The notes beneath the pieces were generated by a model that was not told the DNA's origin, searched no databases, and saw only the letters and a list, made by a program, of their open reading frames with translations. DNA of 64,000 bases from Bradyrhizobium sp. KBS0727 (lineage in GTDB: Bacteria; Pseudomonadota; Alphaproteobacteria; Rhizobiales; Xanthobacteraceae), in assembly GCF_005937885.2 (NCBI RefSeq), contig NZ_CP042176.1, forward strand, positions 6,567,501 through 6,631,500, given 5' to 3'. The translations under genes and the position numbers were made by a program. Within the stretch, counting starts at the first letter, position 1; each line of letters starts with the position of its first letter. Positions 42,729 to 51,240 of this stretch are shown in pieces.

Positions 42729-44129
42729 ATGGTGGATTTTAATCGCAAGTTCGATGTGCTGGTGATCGGCGGCGGCAACGCCGCGCTGTGCGCCGCGATC
42801 AGCGCCCGGCGTTCGGGCGCTTCCGTGCTGGTGCTGGAAGGCGCGCCGAAATTCTATCGCGGCGGCAATACCCGGCACACCCGCAACATGCGCTGCGCCC
42901 ATGACGCGGCGACCGAAATCCTCACCGGCCCCTACACCGAAGAAGAGTTCTGGAAGGATTTGCTGCTGGTGACCGGCGGGCAGACCGACGAAGATCTCGC
43001 CAAATTCATGATTGGGGAGTCCAAGGACATCCTGAACTGGATCGTCGAACAGGGCGTGCGCTGGCAACCCTCGCTCGGCGGCACGCTGAGTCTTGGCCGC
43101 ACCAATTCGTTTTTCCTCGGTGGCGGCCGGGCGATGCTGAACGCGCTGTATCTCACCGCCGAAAAACTCGGCGTCGAGATCGCCTACGACGCCGAGGTCA
43201 CCGGCCTGCAGATCGAGGACGGCATGTTTCTCGGCGCGACGCTGAATCAGCCGGTCGACGGCGTCACCGAAATCCGCGCGTCGGCGCTGGTCGCGGCCGC
43301 CGGCGGGTTTGAAGCCAACATCGAGTGGCTGAAGGAATACTGGGGTGATGCCGCCGACAACTTCCTGATCCGCGGCACGCCGTATAACCGCGGTTCGATC
43401 CTGAAAATGCTGCTCGACAACGGCGTGCAGGACATCGGCGATCCCACCCAGTGCCACGCGGTCGCCATCGACGCCCGGGCGCCGAAATTCGACGGCGGCA
43501 TCATCACGCGCCACGACTCGGTGGTGTTCGGCATCGTCGTCAACAAGCTCGCGCAGCGCTTCTACGACGAAGGCGAGGACATCTGGCCGAAGCGCTATGC
43601 GATCTGGGGCCGGCTGGTCGCAGCGCAGCCCGACCAGATCGCCTACATCATTTTTGACTCCAGCGTCGTCACAAGTTTCATGCCGACGCTGTTCCCGCCG
43701 ATCGGAGCCCCGACGGTCGCCGAACTCGCCGGCAAGCTCGAACTCGATCCGGCGGCACTTGAGAGGACCGTCGCCGATTTCAACGCCGCAGTGCAGCCCG
43801 GCACCTTCGACCACACCATTCTCGACGATTGCCGTACCGAAGGCATCACACCTGCGAAGACGCATTGGGCGCGCAAAATCGATGCGCCGCCTTATCTGGC
43901 TTATCCGGTGCGGCCCGGCATCACCTTCACCTATCTCGGCACCCGCGTGAACAAGCAGTCGCGCATGGTGATGAAGGACGGCAAGCCCGCCGCCAACATG
44001 TTCGCCGCCGGCGAGATCATGGCCGGCAACGTGCTCGGCAAGGGCTACGCCGCCGGCATCGGCATGACCATCGGCAGCGTGTTCGGACGGGTGGCGGGAC
44101 GAGAAGCGGCCAAGAATGCCAAGAATTAG
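42729..44129 (+). CDS. tcuA: FAD-dependent tricarballylate dehydrogenase
   Basis: Protein of 466 residues in the fumarate-reductase/succinate-dehydrogenase flavoprotein family. FAD motif VLVIGGGNAALCAAISARRS (residues 10-29), then KFYRGGNTRHTRNMRCAHD, SLGRTNSFFLGGGRAMLNAL and the C-terminal AAGEIMAGNVLGKGYAAGIG. It oxidises tricarballylate to cis-aconitate, which enters the TCA cycle. The GGNTRHTRN block and presence of the TcuB partner downstream support TcuA over other flavoproteins. Confidence 0.9.
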   Translation: MVDFNRKFDVLVIGGGNAALCAAISARRSGASVLVLEGAPKFYRGGNTRHTRNMRCAHDAATEILTGPYTEEEFWKDLLLVTGGQTDEDLAKFMIGESKDILNWIVEQGVRWQPSLGGTLSLGRTNSFFLGGGRAMLNALYLTAEKLGVEIAYDAEVTGLQIEDGMFLGATLNQPVDGVTEIRASALVAAAGGFEANIEWLKEYWGDAADNFLIRGTPYNRGSILKMLLDNGVQDIGDPTQCHAVAIDARAPKFDGGIITRHDSVVFGIVVNKLAQRFYDEGEDIWPKRYAIWGRLVAAQPDQIAYIIFDSSVVTSFMPTLFPPIGAPTVAELAGKLELDPAALERTVADFNAAVQPGTFDHTILDDCRTEGITPAKTHWARKIDAPPYLAYPVRPGITFTYLGTRVNKQSRMVMKDGKPAANMFAAGEIMAGNVLGKGYAAGIGMTIGSVFGRVAGREAAKNAKN

Positions 44130-44162
44130 AACAAGAACGAGATGCCGCCCATGGGAGGGTTC

Positions 44163-45194
44163 ATGCCACGCTTCGCGATCGTTTCCACTGCGGCCCTGCT
44201 GATGGCGTCGACGCTGGCCAACGCCGCCGAGCCGATCGCGCTGCGCGACATGGGCTCGTTCCATGTCGGCGGCCGCTTGGTCGAAATCAGCGGCAAGCCG
44301 GTCAAGGAAGTCACCTTCACGCCGGGCGGCGTGCCGGCCAAGGTCGATCCCAACGGCACCTACCAGGTCGAGCAGATGTACGTGCAGTACTTTCTGCCCG
44401 CCAACGAGAAGGGCGCCTATCCGCTGTTGATGTGGCATGGCGGCGGGCTGACCGGCGTCACCTGGGAAACCACGCCCGACGGCCGCGAAGGTTTTCTGAA
44501 CTATTTCCTGCGCAAGGGCTGGAGCGTCTACAATTCCGACGCCGTCGAGCGCGGCCGCGCCGGCTGGGCGCAATATCCTGATATCTTCAAGGGCGAGCCG
44601 GTGTTTCTCACCACCGCCAACCCGTTCGAGCGCTTTCGCATCGGCGACGGGGCGAACTCCTACGATCCGGATCCGGCGAAACGGAAGCTGATGCCGGGCA
44701 GCCAGTTCCCGAACGAGGGCTACGAGAATTTCGTCAAGCAGAACGTGCCGCGCTGGACCACCACCGACGACGCGATCGTCGCCGCCTATATCGCCGAGAT
44801 CGATCGCGTCGGCCCATCGATCATCATGTTCCACAGCCAGGCCGGCAGCTTCGGCTTCAAGGTGGCGCAGGCGCGGCCCGACAAGGTCAAGGCGCTGATC
44901 GCAATCGAGCCGGCCGGCGTCGGCGATCCCGCCAAGGCTGATCTGCTGAAGAATATTCCGACCCTGATCGTCTATGGCGATTACATCGAGAAGGATTCGC
45001 GCTGGCCGAAGATCCGCGCCACCGGCATCGCGTTCGGCGACAAGATCAAGGCCGCCGGCGGCAGCGTCGATATCGTCGACCTGCCGCAGGTCGGCATCAC
45101 CGGCAATTCGCACATGCTGATGATGGACAAGAACAACGCCGAGGTCGCCGCCCTGATCCAGAAATGGCTCGAAGGCAAGGGACTCGTGAAGTAA
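44163..45194 (+). CDS. Exported alpha/beta hydrolase (esterase)
   Basis: Predicted 343-residue protein with a signal peptide (MPRFAIVSTAALLMASTLA-NAAE). LLMWHGGGLTGVTWE is the oxyanion region, MFHSQAGSFGFKVAQ carries the nucleophile Ser in an H-S-x-x-G elbow, and GITGNSHMLMMDKNN has the likely catalytic His. ATG 44163 follows GGGAGGG; 44142 is possible. It sits between tcuA and tcuB, which are normally adjacent, so it probably serves the same pathway, for example freeing tricarballylate from an ester in the periplasm (inference). Confidence 0.85.
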   Translation: MPRFAIVSTAALLMASTLANAAEPIALRDMGSFHVGGRLVEISGKPVKEVTFTPGGVPAKVDPNGTYQVEQMYVQYFLPANEKGAYPLLMWHGGGLTGVTWETTPDGREGFLNYFLRKGWSVYNSDAVERGRAGWAQYPDIFKGEPVFLTTANPFERFRIGDGANSYDPDPAKRKLMPGSQFPNEGYENFVKQNVPRWTTTDDAIVAAYIAEIDRVGPSIIMFHSQAGSFGFKVAQARPDKVKALIAIEPAGVGDPAKADLLKNIPTLIVYGDYIEKDSRWPKIRATGIAFGDKIKAAGGSVDIVDLPQVGITGNSHMLMMDKNNAEVAALIQKWLEGKGLVK

Positions 45195-45227
45195 CAGGGC
45201 CCGGTATCGGGCAGGAAGCAACGCAAG

Positions 45228-46343
45228 ATGCACGGAACGCGAATTCTCGAAGAGGCCGACCGCCTGATGACGGTCTGCAATTCCTGCCGCTATTGCGAGG
45301 GCCTCTGCGCGGTATTTCCGGCGATGGAAATGCGCCGCGCGTTTTCCGACGGCGACCTCAATTACCTCGCCAACCTCTGCCATGCCTGCGGCGCCTGCTA
45401 CACCGACTGCCAGTTCGCGCCGCCGCATCAATTCGACGTCAATGTGCCGAAGACGCTCGCGGTGGCGCGCAATGAATCCTATGCCGCCTATGTCTGGCCG
45501 CGCGCCTTTGCCGGCGCGTTCGCGCGCAACGGGCTCGTCATCAGCCTCGTTGCCGCGCTTAGCGTCGCCGCCTTCATCTTCGGCTTTGCCGCGTTCACCG
45601 ACCGGCAGGTGCTGTTCGGCGTCCACACCGGTGCGGGCGCGTTCTACAAATTGATGCCGCACAATGCGATGGCCGCCTTGTTCGGCGCCGCCTTTCTCTA
45701 TGCGATCGCAGCACTGCTGATGGGCGTCCGCGCGTTCTGGCATGACATCGGCGAACCCATCGGCATGAAGACCGACGCCCGCGCGCTGTTGCAGGCGATG
45801 CGGGATGCCGGCGAACTGCGCTATCTCGACGGCGGCGGGGTCGGCTGCTTCAACGACGACGACAAACCGACAGACCGCCGCAAGATATTTCACCACCTGA
45901 CCTTCTACGGCTTTGGCCTGTGCTTCGCCGCCACCTGCGTCGCCACGCTCTATCATTACCTGTTCGCCCGCGAGGCGCCCTATGCGTGGTGGGACCTGCC
46001 GGTGGTGCTGGGCACGCTCGGCGGCATCGGCCTCCTGATCGGGCCGATCGGCCTGCTGATCGAGAAGCGGAAGCGCGATCCGGTACTGGTCGACGCGACG
46101 CAGATGGGCATGGACACAGCCTTCATCGCGATGCTGTTCCTGACCAGCCTGACCGGGATCGCGTTATTGCTGTTGCGCGATACATCAGCGATGGGGCCGC
46201 TGCTGGCGCTGCATCTCGGCGTGGTGTTCTCGCTGTTCGTCACCATGCCCTACGGCAAATTTGTCCACGGCATCTATCGATACGTTGCCCTGGTGCGGTA
46301 TGCACGGGAGCGGCAGATGATGACGCATGGGACGGGGGAGTAA
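45228..46343 (+). CDS. tcuB: Tricarballylate utilisation iron-sulfur/membrane protein
   Basis: Protein of 371 residues. Two ferredoxin-type clusters at the N-terminus: Cys17, 20, 23, 27 (CNSCRYCEGLC) and Cys51, 54, 57, 61 (CHACGACYTDC). Six or so membrane helices follow, with histidines in HHLTFYGFGLCFAATC and LHLGVVFSLFV that may bind heme. TcuB reoxidises TcuA's FADH2 and passes electrons to the quinone pool. The start lies 33 bp after the hydrolase stop. Confidence 0.92.
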   Translation: MHGTRILEEADRLMTVCNSCRYCEGLCAVFPAMEMRRAFSDGDLNYLANLCHACGACYTDCQFAPPHQFDVNVPKTLAVARNESYAAYVWPRAFAGAFARNGLVISLVAALSVAAFIFGFAAFTDRQVLFGVHTGAGAFYKLMPHNAMAALFGAAFLYAIAALLMGVRAFWHDIGEPIGMKTDARALLQAMRDAGELRYLDGGGVGCFNDDDKPTDRRKIFHHLTFYGFGLCFAATCVATLYHYLFAREAPYAWWDLPVVLGTLGGIGLLIGPIGLLIEKRKRDPVLVDATQMGMDTAFIAMLFLTSLTGIALLLLRDTSAMGPLLALHLGVVFSLFVTMPYGKFVHGIYRYVALVRYARERQMMTHGTGE

Positions 46344-46360
46344 GGGCAATCGCCCCCCCG

Positions 46361-46432
46361 ATCGGTTGAGCCTGGCGAAACCCCTCGATGGCGGGGCACC
46401 AAGGTGATGGGTTTCGCGGTGCTTAACCGATC
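46361..46432. repeat. Palindromic repeat after tcuB
   Basis: ATCGGTTgagc at the left pairs with gcttAACCGAT at the right, and inner GCGAAACCC with GGGTTTCGC. A single long hairpin between convergent genes; no second copy in the window. Confidence 0.7.
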
Positions 46433-46448
46433 CTACGATTTCGCAAAA

Positions 46449-47636
46449 TCAAAACAGCGGCGGAACCTGCGCCACCCTGATCGGGCCGAAAAACACCACG
46501 CCGTCGACGAAGCGCAGCGGGAAGGCGCGGGCCTTCTTGCCTTCGAGTTCAGCCGCGGTGCCGAGCGAATTGATGCCGGCGGCGACGCCGACATTGGCGT
46601 TCTGCTTGACGACCTTGCCGAGACCCGGGATCGCCTTGTCGAGCGCGCCAAAAAGATTGTTGAGGTCCTGGCTCTTCACGCCCGGCGCCACGCGATCGAG
46701 GGTTGCCTGCGGCACGCCCTCCTCCAGCATTTTTTCGATACCCAGCGCCGGAATCACCTTCTCGATACCAGCGACCGTCATCTGCAATTCGCCGTCGATC
46801 CGGCCGTTAGTGTTGAGGCTCAGCGTTCCCGCGGCAATTGCGACCAAGTCGCCCTGCTGGATCCGCGACCGCACGATCTCGACATGGCCGCCGGCGGCCT
46901 GGATCTCGCGAAACCGCTCCGGCCATGGTTTTGGCGAAAAATCCTTCAGCCCGGTCAGCTTGGTCTGGATGTCGGCGTCGAAGGGGGCTGCCAATAACGG
47001 ATGCACTTCCTGGATGGTGCCGCCGGCGATCTGCAGCACGGTTTCGATCACCGGATGGTCCTGCGACGAGCCCTCGGCGATGCGGCCGTGCAACTCGACA
47101 TGACCGGCCTTCGCCAGCGGCGTCTGCACCGGGCCGTTGACGCGGTCGATCGCGGGATTGTCGAACACGATGGAAGCGCGTTGCGGATTGTTCGGCAGTC
47201 CGGTGATGCTGCTGCGGCCGGTGGTCCAGTTCACCGTCATCGACGGCGGCTGGCCGCGATCGGCGATCGTCGCCGGCGCCTTGAAGTCAGCGATCAGCAG
47301 GTTCGGCTGGTAGATCTGCGCGATCACCATGATTTCGCTTAAGCGCGCGGTGAAGGCCGACGGCGCGCCCGCCGTCTGCGACACCAGCGACACGCTGGCA
47401 TCGTCACAACTCACTTCGAGCCGGAACGGGTAGCCGGCGACCGAGCGCTTGCCGCAATCATAGACCCGGCCGGATTTGGCTTCCCGTGCCCGCCAGGCGT
47501 CGGCGCGGACGCCGACCTCGGAAGCCGCATAGAACCAGAACGCGCTCCAGGCGATGGCGGCGACCACGAGCAAAGCGGGCATGATGAAGAGGCGCCAAAG
47601 CGGGCGACGGCGCGGTGCGGGGGTCATATCGGGCAT
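46449..47636 (-). CDS. DUF2125-family protein
   Basis: Predicted 395-residue protein: a short cytoplasmic N-terminus (MPDMTPAPRRRPLWR), one membrane segment (about 17-40, LFIMPALLVVAAIAWSAFWF) and a periplasmic beta-rich domain of the DUF2125 type (SEVGVRADAWRAREAKSGRV, GYPFRLEVSCDD). Common in alphaproteobacteria, function unknown. AGGA lies 6 nt before the ATG at 47636; the open frame upstream to 48035 is not coding. Confidence 0.85.
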   Translation of the reverse strand: MPDMTPAPRRRPLWRLFIMPALLVVAAIAWSAFWFYAASEVGVRADAWRAREAKSGRVYDCGKRSVAGYPFRLEVSCDDASVSLVSQTAGAPSAFTARLSEIMVIAQIYQPNLLIADFKAPATIADRGQPPSMTVNWTTGRSSITGLPNNPQRASIVFDNPAIDRVNGPVQTPLAKAGHVELHGRIAEGSSQDHPVIETVLQIAGGTIQEVHPLLAAPFDADIQTKLTGLKDFSPKPWPERFREIQAAGGHVEIVRSRIQQGDLVAIAAGTLSLNTNGRIDGELQMTVAGIEKVIPALGIEKMLEEGVPQATLDRVAPGVKSQDLNNLFGALDKAIPGLGKVVKQNANVGVAAGINSLGTAAELEGKKARAFPLRFVDGVVFFGPIRVAQVPPLF

Positions 47637-47745
47637 GCGGCGTCCTTTGGCCGTTGATTTTGTCAAATGTAAGCGCTTGGACATCACAACAAAAGGCGTT
47701 GAATCCGCTTCGCATTGTCGCCTTGTTCTGGTAGAGCCCTTCTTG

Positions 47746-47796
47746 TTTGACGCGTTTTCTTTACGCGAACCGGCGTCCACTTCGCTCGAAAACGCT
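47746..47796. repeat. Dispersed repeat, family C (copy 2, reverse orientation)
   Basis: Reverse complement of the element at 9155-9206: TTTGACGCGTTTTCTTTACG then CCACTTCGCTCGAAAACGCT. It keeps the cyclotransferase frame open upstream, which could mislead start prediction. Confidence 0.75.
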
Positions 47797-47803
47797 TTGC
47801 CCG

Positions 47804-48397
47804 ATGTCCTCGACGACCTTGCAAGAATCGGAATTCCCGACAGGCGACCTCTGGGTGTTCGGCTATGGCTCGCTGATATGGCGGCCGGGCTTCGAATTCC
47901 TCGAACGGGTTCCGGCGCGGCTGATCGGCGAGCACCGTGCGCTCTGCGTCTACTCCTTTGTCCACCGCGGCACGCCGGAAAAGCCCGGCCTGGTGCTCGG
48001 GCTGGATCGCGGCGGCGCCTGTCGCGGCATCGCATTCCGGGTCGCCGAAAAGAACCGCACCGCCACCATCGCCTATTTGCGCGAGCGCGAGCAGGTGACC
48101 TCGGTCTATCGCGAGGTGCAACGTTCGGTGTGGCTGGAGAACGAGGCGCGGCTGCGCGTCAGCGCGCTGGCCTATGTGGTCGATCGCGGTCATGTGCAGT
48201 ATGCCGGGCGGCTGACGCTGGCCGATCAGTTGCGTCACGTGCTGCAGGGCCACGGCCAATCCGGCATCAACCGCGACTACGTTCTCGCCACCGTGAAGGC
48301 GATCGAGGCCGAAGGCTTCCGCGATCCGCAACTGCATCAGCTCGCCATGATGCTGCACGACCAGCATGTGCTGCGGGATGGGGACAGAGGCCGCTGA
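47804..48397 (+). CDS. ChaC-like gamma-glutamylcyclotransferase
   Basis: Predicted 197-residue protein. LWVFGYGSLIWRPGFEFLER is the ChaC glycine-rich signature (YGSLIW), and FRVAEKNRTATIAYLREREQ contains the region with the catalytic Glu. ChaC proteins degrade glutathione to 5-oxoproline and Cys-Gly. ATG 47804 is preferred; the 19-codon extension to 47747 is encoded by a dispersed repeat. Confidence 0.88.
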   Translation: MSSTTLQESEFPTGDLWVFGYGSLIWRPGFEFLERVPARLIGEHRALCVYSFVHRGTPEKPGLVLGLDRGGACRGIAFRVAEKNRTATIAYLREREQVTSVYREVQRSVWLENEARLRVSALAYVVDRGHVQYAGRLTLADQLRHVLQGHGQSGINRDYVLATVKAIEAEGFRDPQLHQLAMMLHDQHVLRDGDRGR

Positions 48398-48400
48398 ACT

Positions 48401-48541
48401 TCTCCCTCGCCCCGCTCTTCGCGGGGAGAGGGTTGGGGTGAGGGGCTCTCTCCGCGAGTCTGGTGTAATTGATAGACCTGTACCCCCTCACCCGGATTGC
48501 ACTTCGTGCAATCCGACCTCTCCCCGCTTGCGGGGCGAGGT
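48401..48541. repeat. Palindromic repeat, family D (copy 3)
   Basis: CTCCCTCGCCCCGCTCTTCG at the left faces GACCTCTCCCCGCTTGCGGG at the right, with an inner GGATTGCACTTCGTGCAATC hairpin. Lies between convergent genes. Confidence 0.7.
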
Positions 48542-48550
48542 GATCAAGAA

Positions 48551-49267
48551 TCAATTCGCCTGCGCCGTCGCCGGCCGCTGCGGCAGCGAGCCGGTCGGCG
48601 GATCCGACCATTCCGGCACCAGGTCGATGCCGAGATCGGCCAGCCGCACACGCAATTCCACGGCGACGTATTTCGCGTATTCCGACAGCAGCAGGCGGAA
48701 CGTCGCACCACTGGTCCACCACGGTTCGTCGCGCCATTTGTCGCCGACCACCGCGAACGGGATCAGCGTGACATCAGGCATCGCATGCGACATTTCGACG
48801 ATGGCGCGCGGCATGTGGTAGTTCGACGTCACAACGATCAGCGACTTGAAGCCGCGCTCGCGGGCCCAGCGCCGGGTCTCGGCGGCGTTGCTGCGCGTAT
48901 TGATGGCGGAGCGGTCGAGGTCGACGCAGCAGCCGAGCAGCGACTGGTTGTCGGGCAGCGAGCGGGAAATGTCGCTGGCGGCGTTGGTCGGGTGCACGCC
49001 CGAGATCAGCAGGCGCTTGCCGTAGCCGCCGGCCAGCAGTTCCATCGCATCCGACACCCGCGACGAGCCGCCGGTCAGAACCACGATACCGTCGGCGTTG
49101 CGGGCCGGCTGGGTCTCGACGCCGCGCAATTGAGCGAGAAAGGCGACGAAACCCACGACCGAGCCGACGAAGACGATGGCGAGCGTGGCCACGACAGCCG
49201 CGCGCAGCCGGCCTCGCGGCGGCGCGGCCGGCGGTTCAGGCGACCTATCGTCGGGCTGCACACTCAT
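48551..49267 (-). CDS. YdcF/DUF218-family membrane protein
   Basis: Predicted 238-residue protein with a Pro/Arg-rich cytoplasmic start, one membrane segment (about 22-45, AAVVATLAIVFVGSVVGFVA) and a periplasmic DUF218 domain: GIVVLTGGSSRVSDAMELLA, LLISGVHP, INTRSNAAETRRWARERGFK and VVTSNYHMPRAIVEM. ElyC/YdcF-type proteins take part in envelope polysaccharide or peptidoglycan precursor metabolism. It follows ftsX on the same strand, in keeping with an envelope role. Confidence 0.88.
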   Translation of the reverse strand: MSVQPDDRSPEPPAAPPRGRLRAAVVATLAIVFVGSVVGFVAFLAQLRGVETQPARNADGIVVLTGGSSRVSDAMELLAGGYGKRLLISGVHPTNAASDISRSLPDNQSLLGCCVDLDRSAINTRSNAAETRRWARERGFKSLIVVTSNYHMPRAIVEMSHAMPDVTLIPFAVVGDKWRDEPWWTSGATFRLLLSEYAKYVAVELRVRLADLGIDLVPEWSDPPTGSLPQRPATAQAN

Positions 49268-49302
49268 GTGGTTCTGCTGGTCCTCTCCCTCGCTCAATTC
49301 TA

Positions 49303-49326
49303 TCGCGTTTTCGGGCGAAGTGGAGT
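49303..49326. repeat. Degenerate family C repeat fragment
   Basis: ATCGCGTTTTCGGGCGAAGTGG resembles the left half of the elements at 9155 and 47746, with one internal change and no right half. It lies in the ftsX/ydcF-like gap. Confidence 0.45.
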
Positions 49327-49404
49327 CTGCCCCGGCGCCTTCCCAAGAGCATGCTTCAACCGGGTTGAATTCATGCCGCCTGTCCACTTCTTTCGGATCA
49401 TGCG

Positions 49405-50376
49405 CTAGTCGATATCGTCCAGCGTTGCGAACAGCGTGCGCCGCGAGGCCCAGGCGGTGATCGCGGCAATCAGCACGGCCTGCACCGCCAGCGCCAGATA
49501 ACCGGACGGGCGCAGCGAAAACGTCCCCAATAATGCCGCGAACTGGTCGCCGACCGGGGTGCCGGAAAACCAACCGGCGATCGATTCGGAGAACCCGAAA
49601 CCCAGCATCGCAGCACCCCCGCCGATCAGGCCGCCCTCAAGGCCGAGCCTGAGAAAGTGCCGCAGGAAGCGGTTGGCGATGTAGGTGTCGCCGGCGCCGA
49701 CAAAATGCAGCACCTCGACGATCGGTCGGTTCGCCGCCATGGCGCCGCGGGTGGCAAACGAAACCGAAATGATGGTCGCAACGATCACCAGTGCGAGAAT
49801 GCCGATGCCGGCAAACACGGTGGCGCCGGTCATCGAGCGCATGCGCTCGATCCAGGCGCGGTGATCGTCGACGCTGGCCGATGGCGCCACCTGCGTCACC
49901 CGGCTGCGCAGCGCGGCAAGGTCGAGTGTGGCGCCGGGCTGCACGCGCGCAACGATGACGCGCGGCACCGGCAACTGGTCGATCGACAGTCCGCTGCCGA
50001 GCCACGGCTCCAGCAGTTTCGCCGACTCCTCCTTGCTGAACGGCTTGACCTCGACGACGGTGGCTTGCGTGCGCATCGCCTCGGCCGCTGCCGCCGCATC
50101 GCGGTCGAGATCGCGGCCGGCAACGGGGCGTACCTGCACGGTGATTTCGCTGGCGACTTCCGACTGCCACTCGGCGGCCGAGGCGCTCACCAGCAAGACC
50201 GTGCCTGTGGTGATGGAGGCGAGGAACGTCATGATCGCGACGACCGCGACCAGCGCACGGCCGGAGATCGAGGCGCGCGGCACGATCGGCGACATGTTGC
50301 GCGCCTGCGCCGCGACCCGCGGGCGTTCCTGCCCGAGATCCACCAGCGGGACATGCTCTTCGCCGGGCCTAGTCAT
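49405..50376 (-). CDS. ftsX: Cell division protein FtsX
   Basis: Protein of 323 residues with the FtsX plan: a cytoplasmic N-terminus, TM1 (about 41-66, ALVAVVAIMTFLASITTGTV), a periplasmic domain to about 185, then three more membrane helices (VFAGIGILALVIVATIISVS; LEGGLIGGGAAMLGFGFSES; LALAVQAVLIAAITAW). With FtsE it forms the ABC-type complex that controls septal peptidoglycan hydrolases. It lies 24 bp after ftsE. Confidence 0.92.
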   Translation of the reverse strand: MTRPGEEHVPLVDLGQERPRVAAQARNMSPIVPRASISGRALVAVVAIMTFLASITTGTVLLVSASAAEWQSEVASEITVQVRPVAGRDLDRDAAAAAEAMRTQATVVEVKPFSKEESAKLLEPWLGSGLSIDQLPVPRVIVARVQPGATLDLAALRSRVTQVAPSASVDDHRAWIERMRSMTGATVFAGIGILALVIVATIISVSFATRGAMAANRPIVEVLHFVGAGDTYIANRFLRHFLRLGLEGGLIGGGAAMLGFGFSESIAGWFSGTPVGDQFAALLGTFSLRPSGYLALAVQAVLIAAITAWASRRTLFATLDDID

Positions 50377-50400
50377 GAATACGCCTGGTCATTGACGCGC

Positions 50401-51060
50401 CTACTCATAGATATGCAGTCGTCCCTGATGCAGCACCAGCCGCCGCGCCTCATACTGGTCCATCAGCGTGATGTCGTGGGTCGCGATGATGACGGCGGTG
50501 CCCGACTTGTTCAGTTCGATGAACAGCCGCAGCAGGCGCCGGCCGAGCGTCGGATCGACACTGCCGGTCGGCTCATCGGCCAGCAACAGTTGCGGCCGCG
50601 AGATCACGGCGCGCGCGATCGCCGCACGCTGCTTCTCGCCGCCCGACAGGATCGGCGGTAGCGCATCCATGCGCTCGCCGAGGCCGACCCATTTCAACAG
50701 GTCGATCACCTCGCGGCGGTAACTCGATTCCTCGCGGCCCATGACCCGGAACGGCAGCGCCACGTTCTCGTAGGTCGTCATGTGGTCGAGCAAGCGAAAG
50801 TCCTGCAGCACGATGCCGATGCGCTTGCGCAAATCGGCGATCTGCTCCTTGCCCAACAGCGAGACGTCGTGGCCGAACAGGTTGACCAGGCCCCGGGTCG
50901 GCCGCATCGACAGAAACAGCAGCCGCAGCAGCGAGGTCTTGCCGGCGCCCGAGGGCCCGGTGAGGAACTGGAAGGAATGAGCGGGAATCAGGAACGACAG
51001 GTCGCGCAAAATCTCCGGGCCGAGCCCGTACCGCAAACCGACATTTTCGAACCGAACCAA
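50401..51060 (-). CDS. ftsE: Cell division ATP-binding protein FtsE
   Basis: ABC ATPase of 219 residues. Walker A GPSGAGKTSLLRLL (about 35-48), Q-loop QDFRLLDHMTTYENVALPF, signature LSGGEKQRAAIARA, Walker B LLLADEPTGSVD, H-loop IIATHD. The start is a TTG at 51060, with GGAG 6 nt before it; longer frames (to 51156) do not fit the family. It works with FtsX at the division site. Confidence 0.93.
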   Translation of the reverse strand: MVRFENVGLRYGLGPEILRDLSFLIPAHSFQFLTGPSGAGKTSLLRLLFLSMRPTRGLVNLFGHDVSLLGKEQIADLRKRIGIVLQDFRLLDHMTTYENVALPFRVMGREESSYRREVIDLLKWVGLGERMDALPPILSGGEKQRAAIARAVISRPQLLLADEPTGSVDPTLGRRLLRLFIELNKSGTAVIIATHDITLMDQYEARRLVLHQGRLHIYE

Positions 51061-51240
51061 GCTCAGCTCCGCTCGATGTGAACCGTGGCCGGAAACCCCG
51101 GATTTGAACCTGAACTTCGGGCCCGCCGCCCACCGATTGCAGCCCCGTCCGGACAAAACGGTTTTGCGGCCGTTATGGTTTCCGGTTCGTTAACGGTCGC
51201 TATGTAGCATCCGGGCAAAGACACTGTGGAAACGGGCTCC

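Noticed and set aside
42276..45956. 1226-codon open frame on the - strand
   Set aside because: Antisense to tcuC, tcuA, the hydrolase and tcuB; no domain recognised, and composition is that of reverse-strand shadow.
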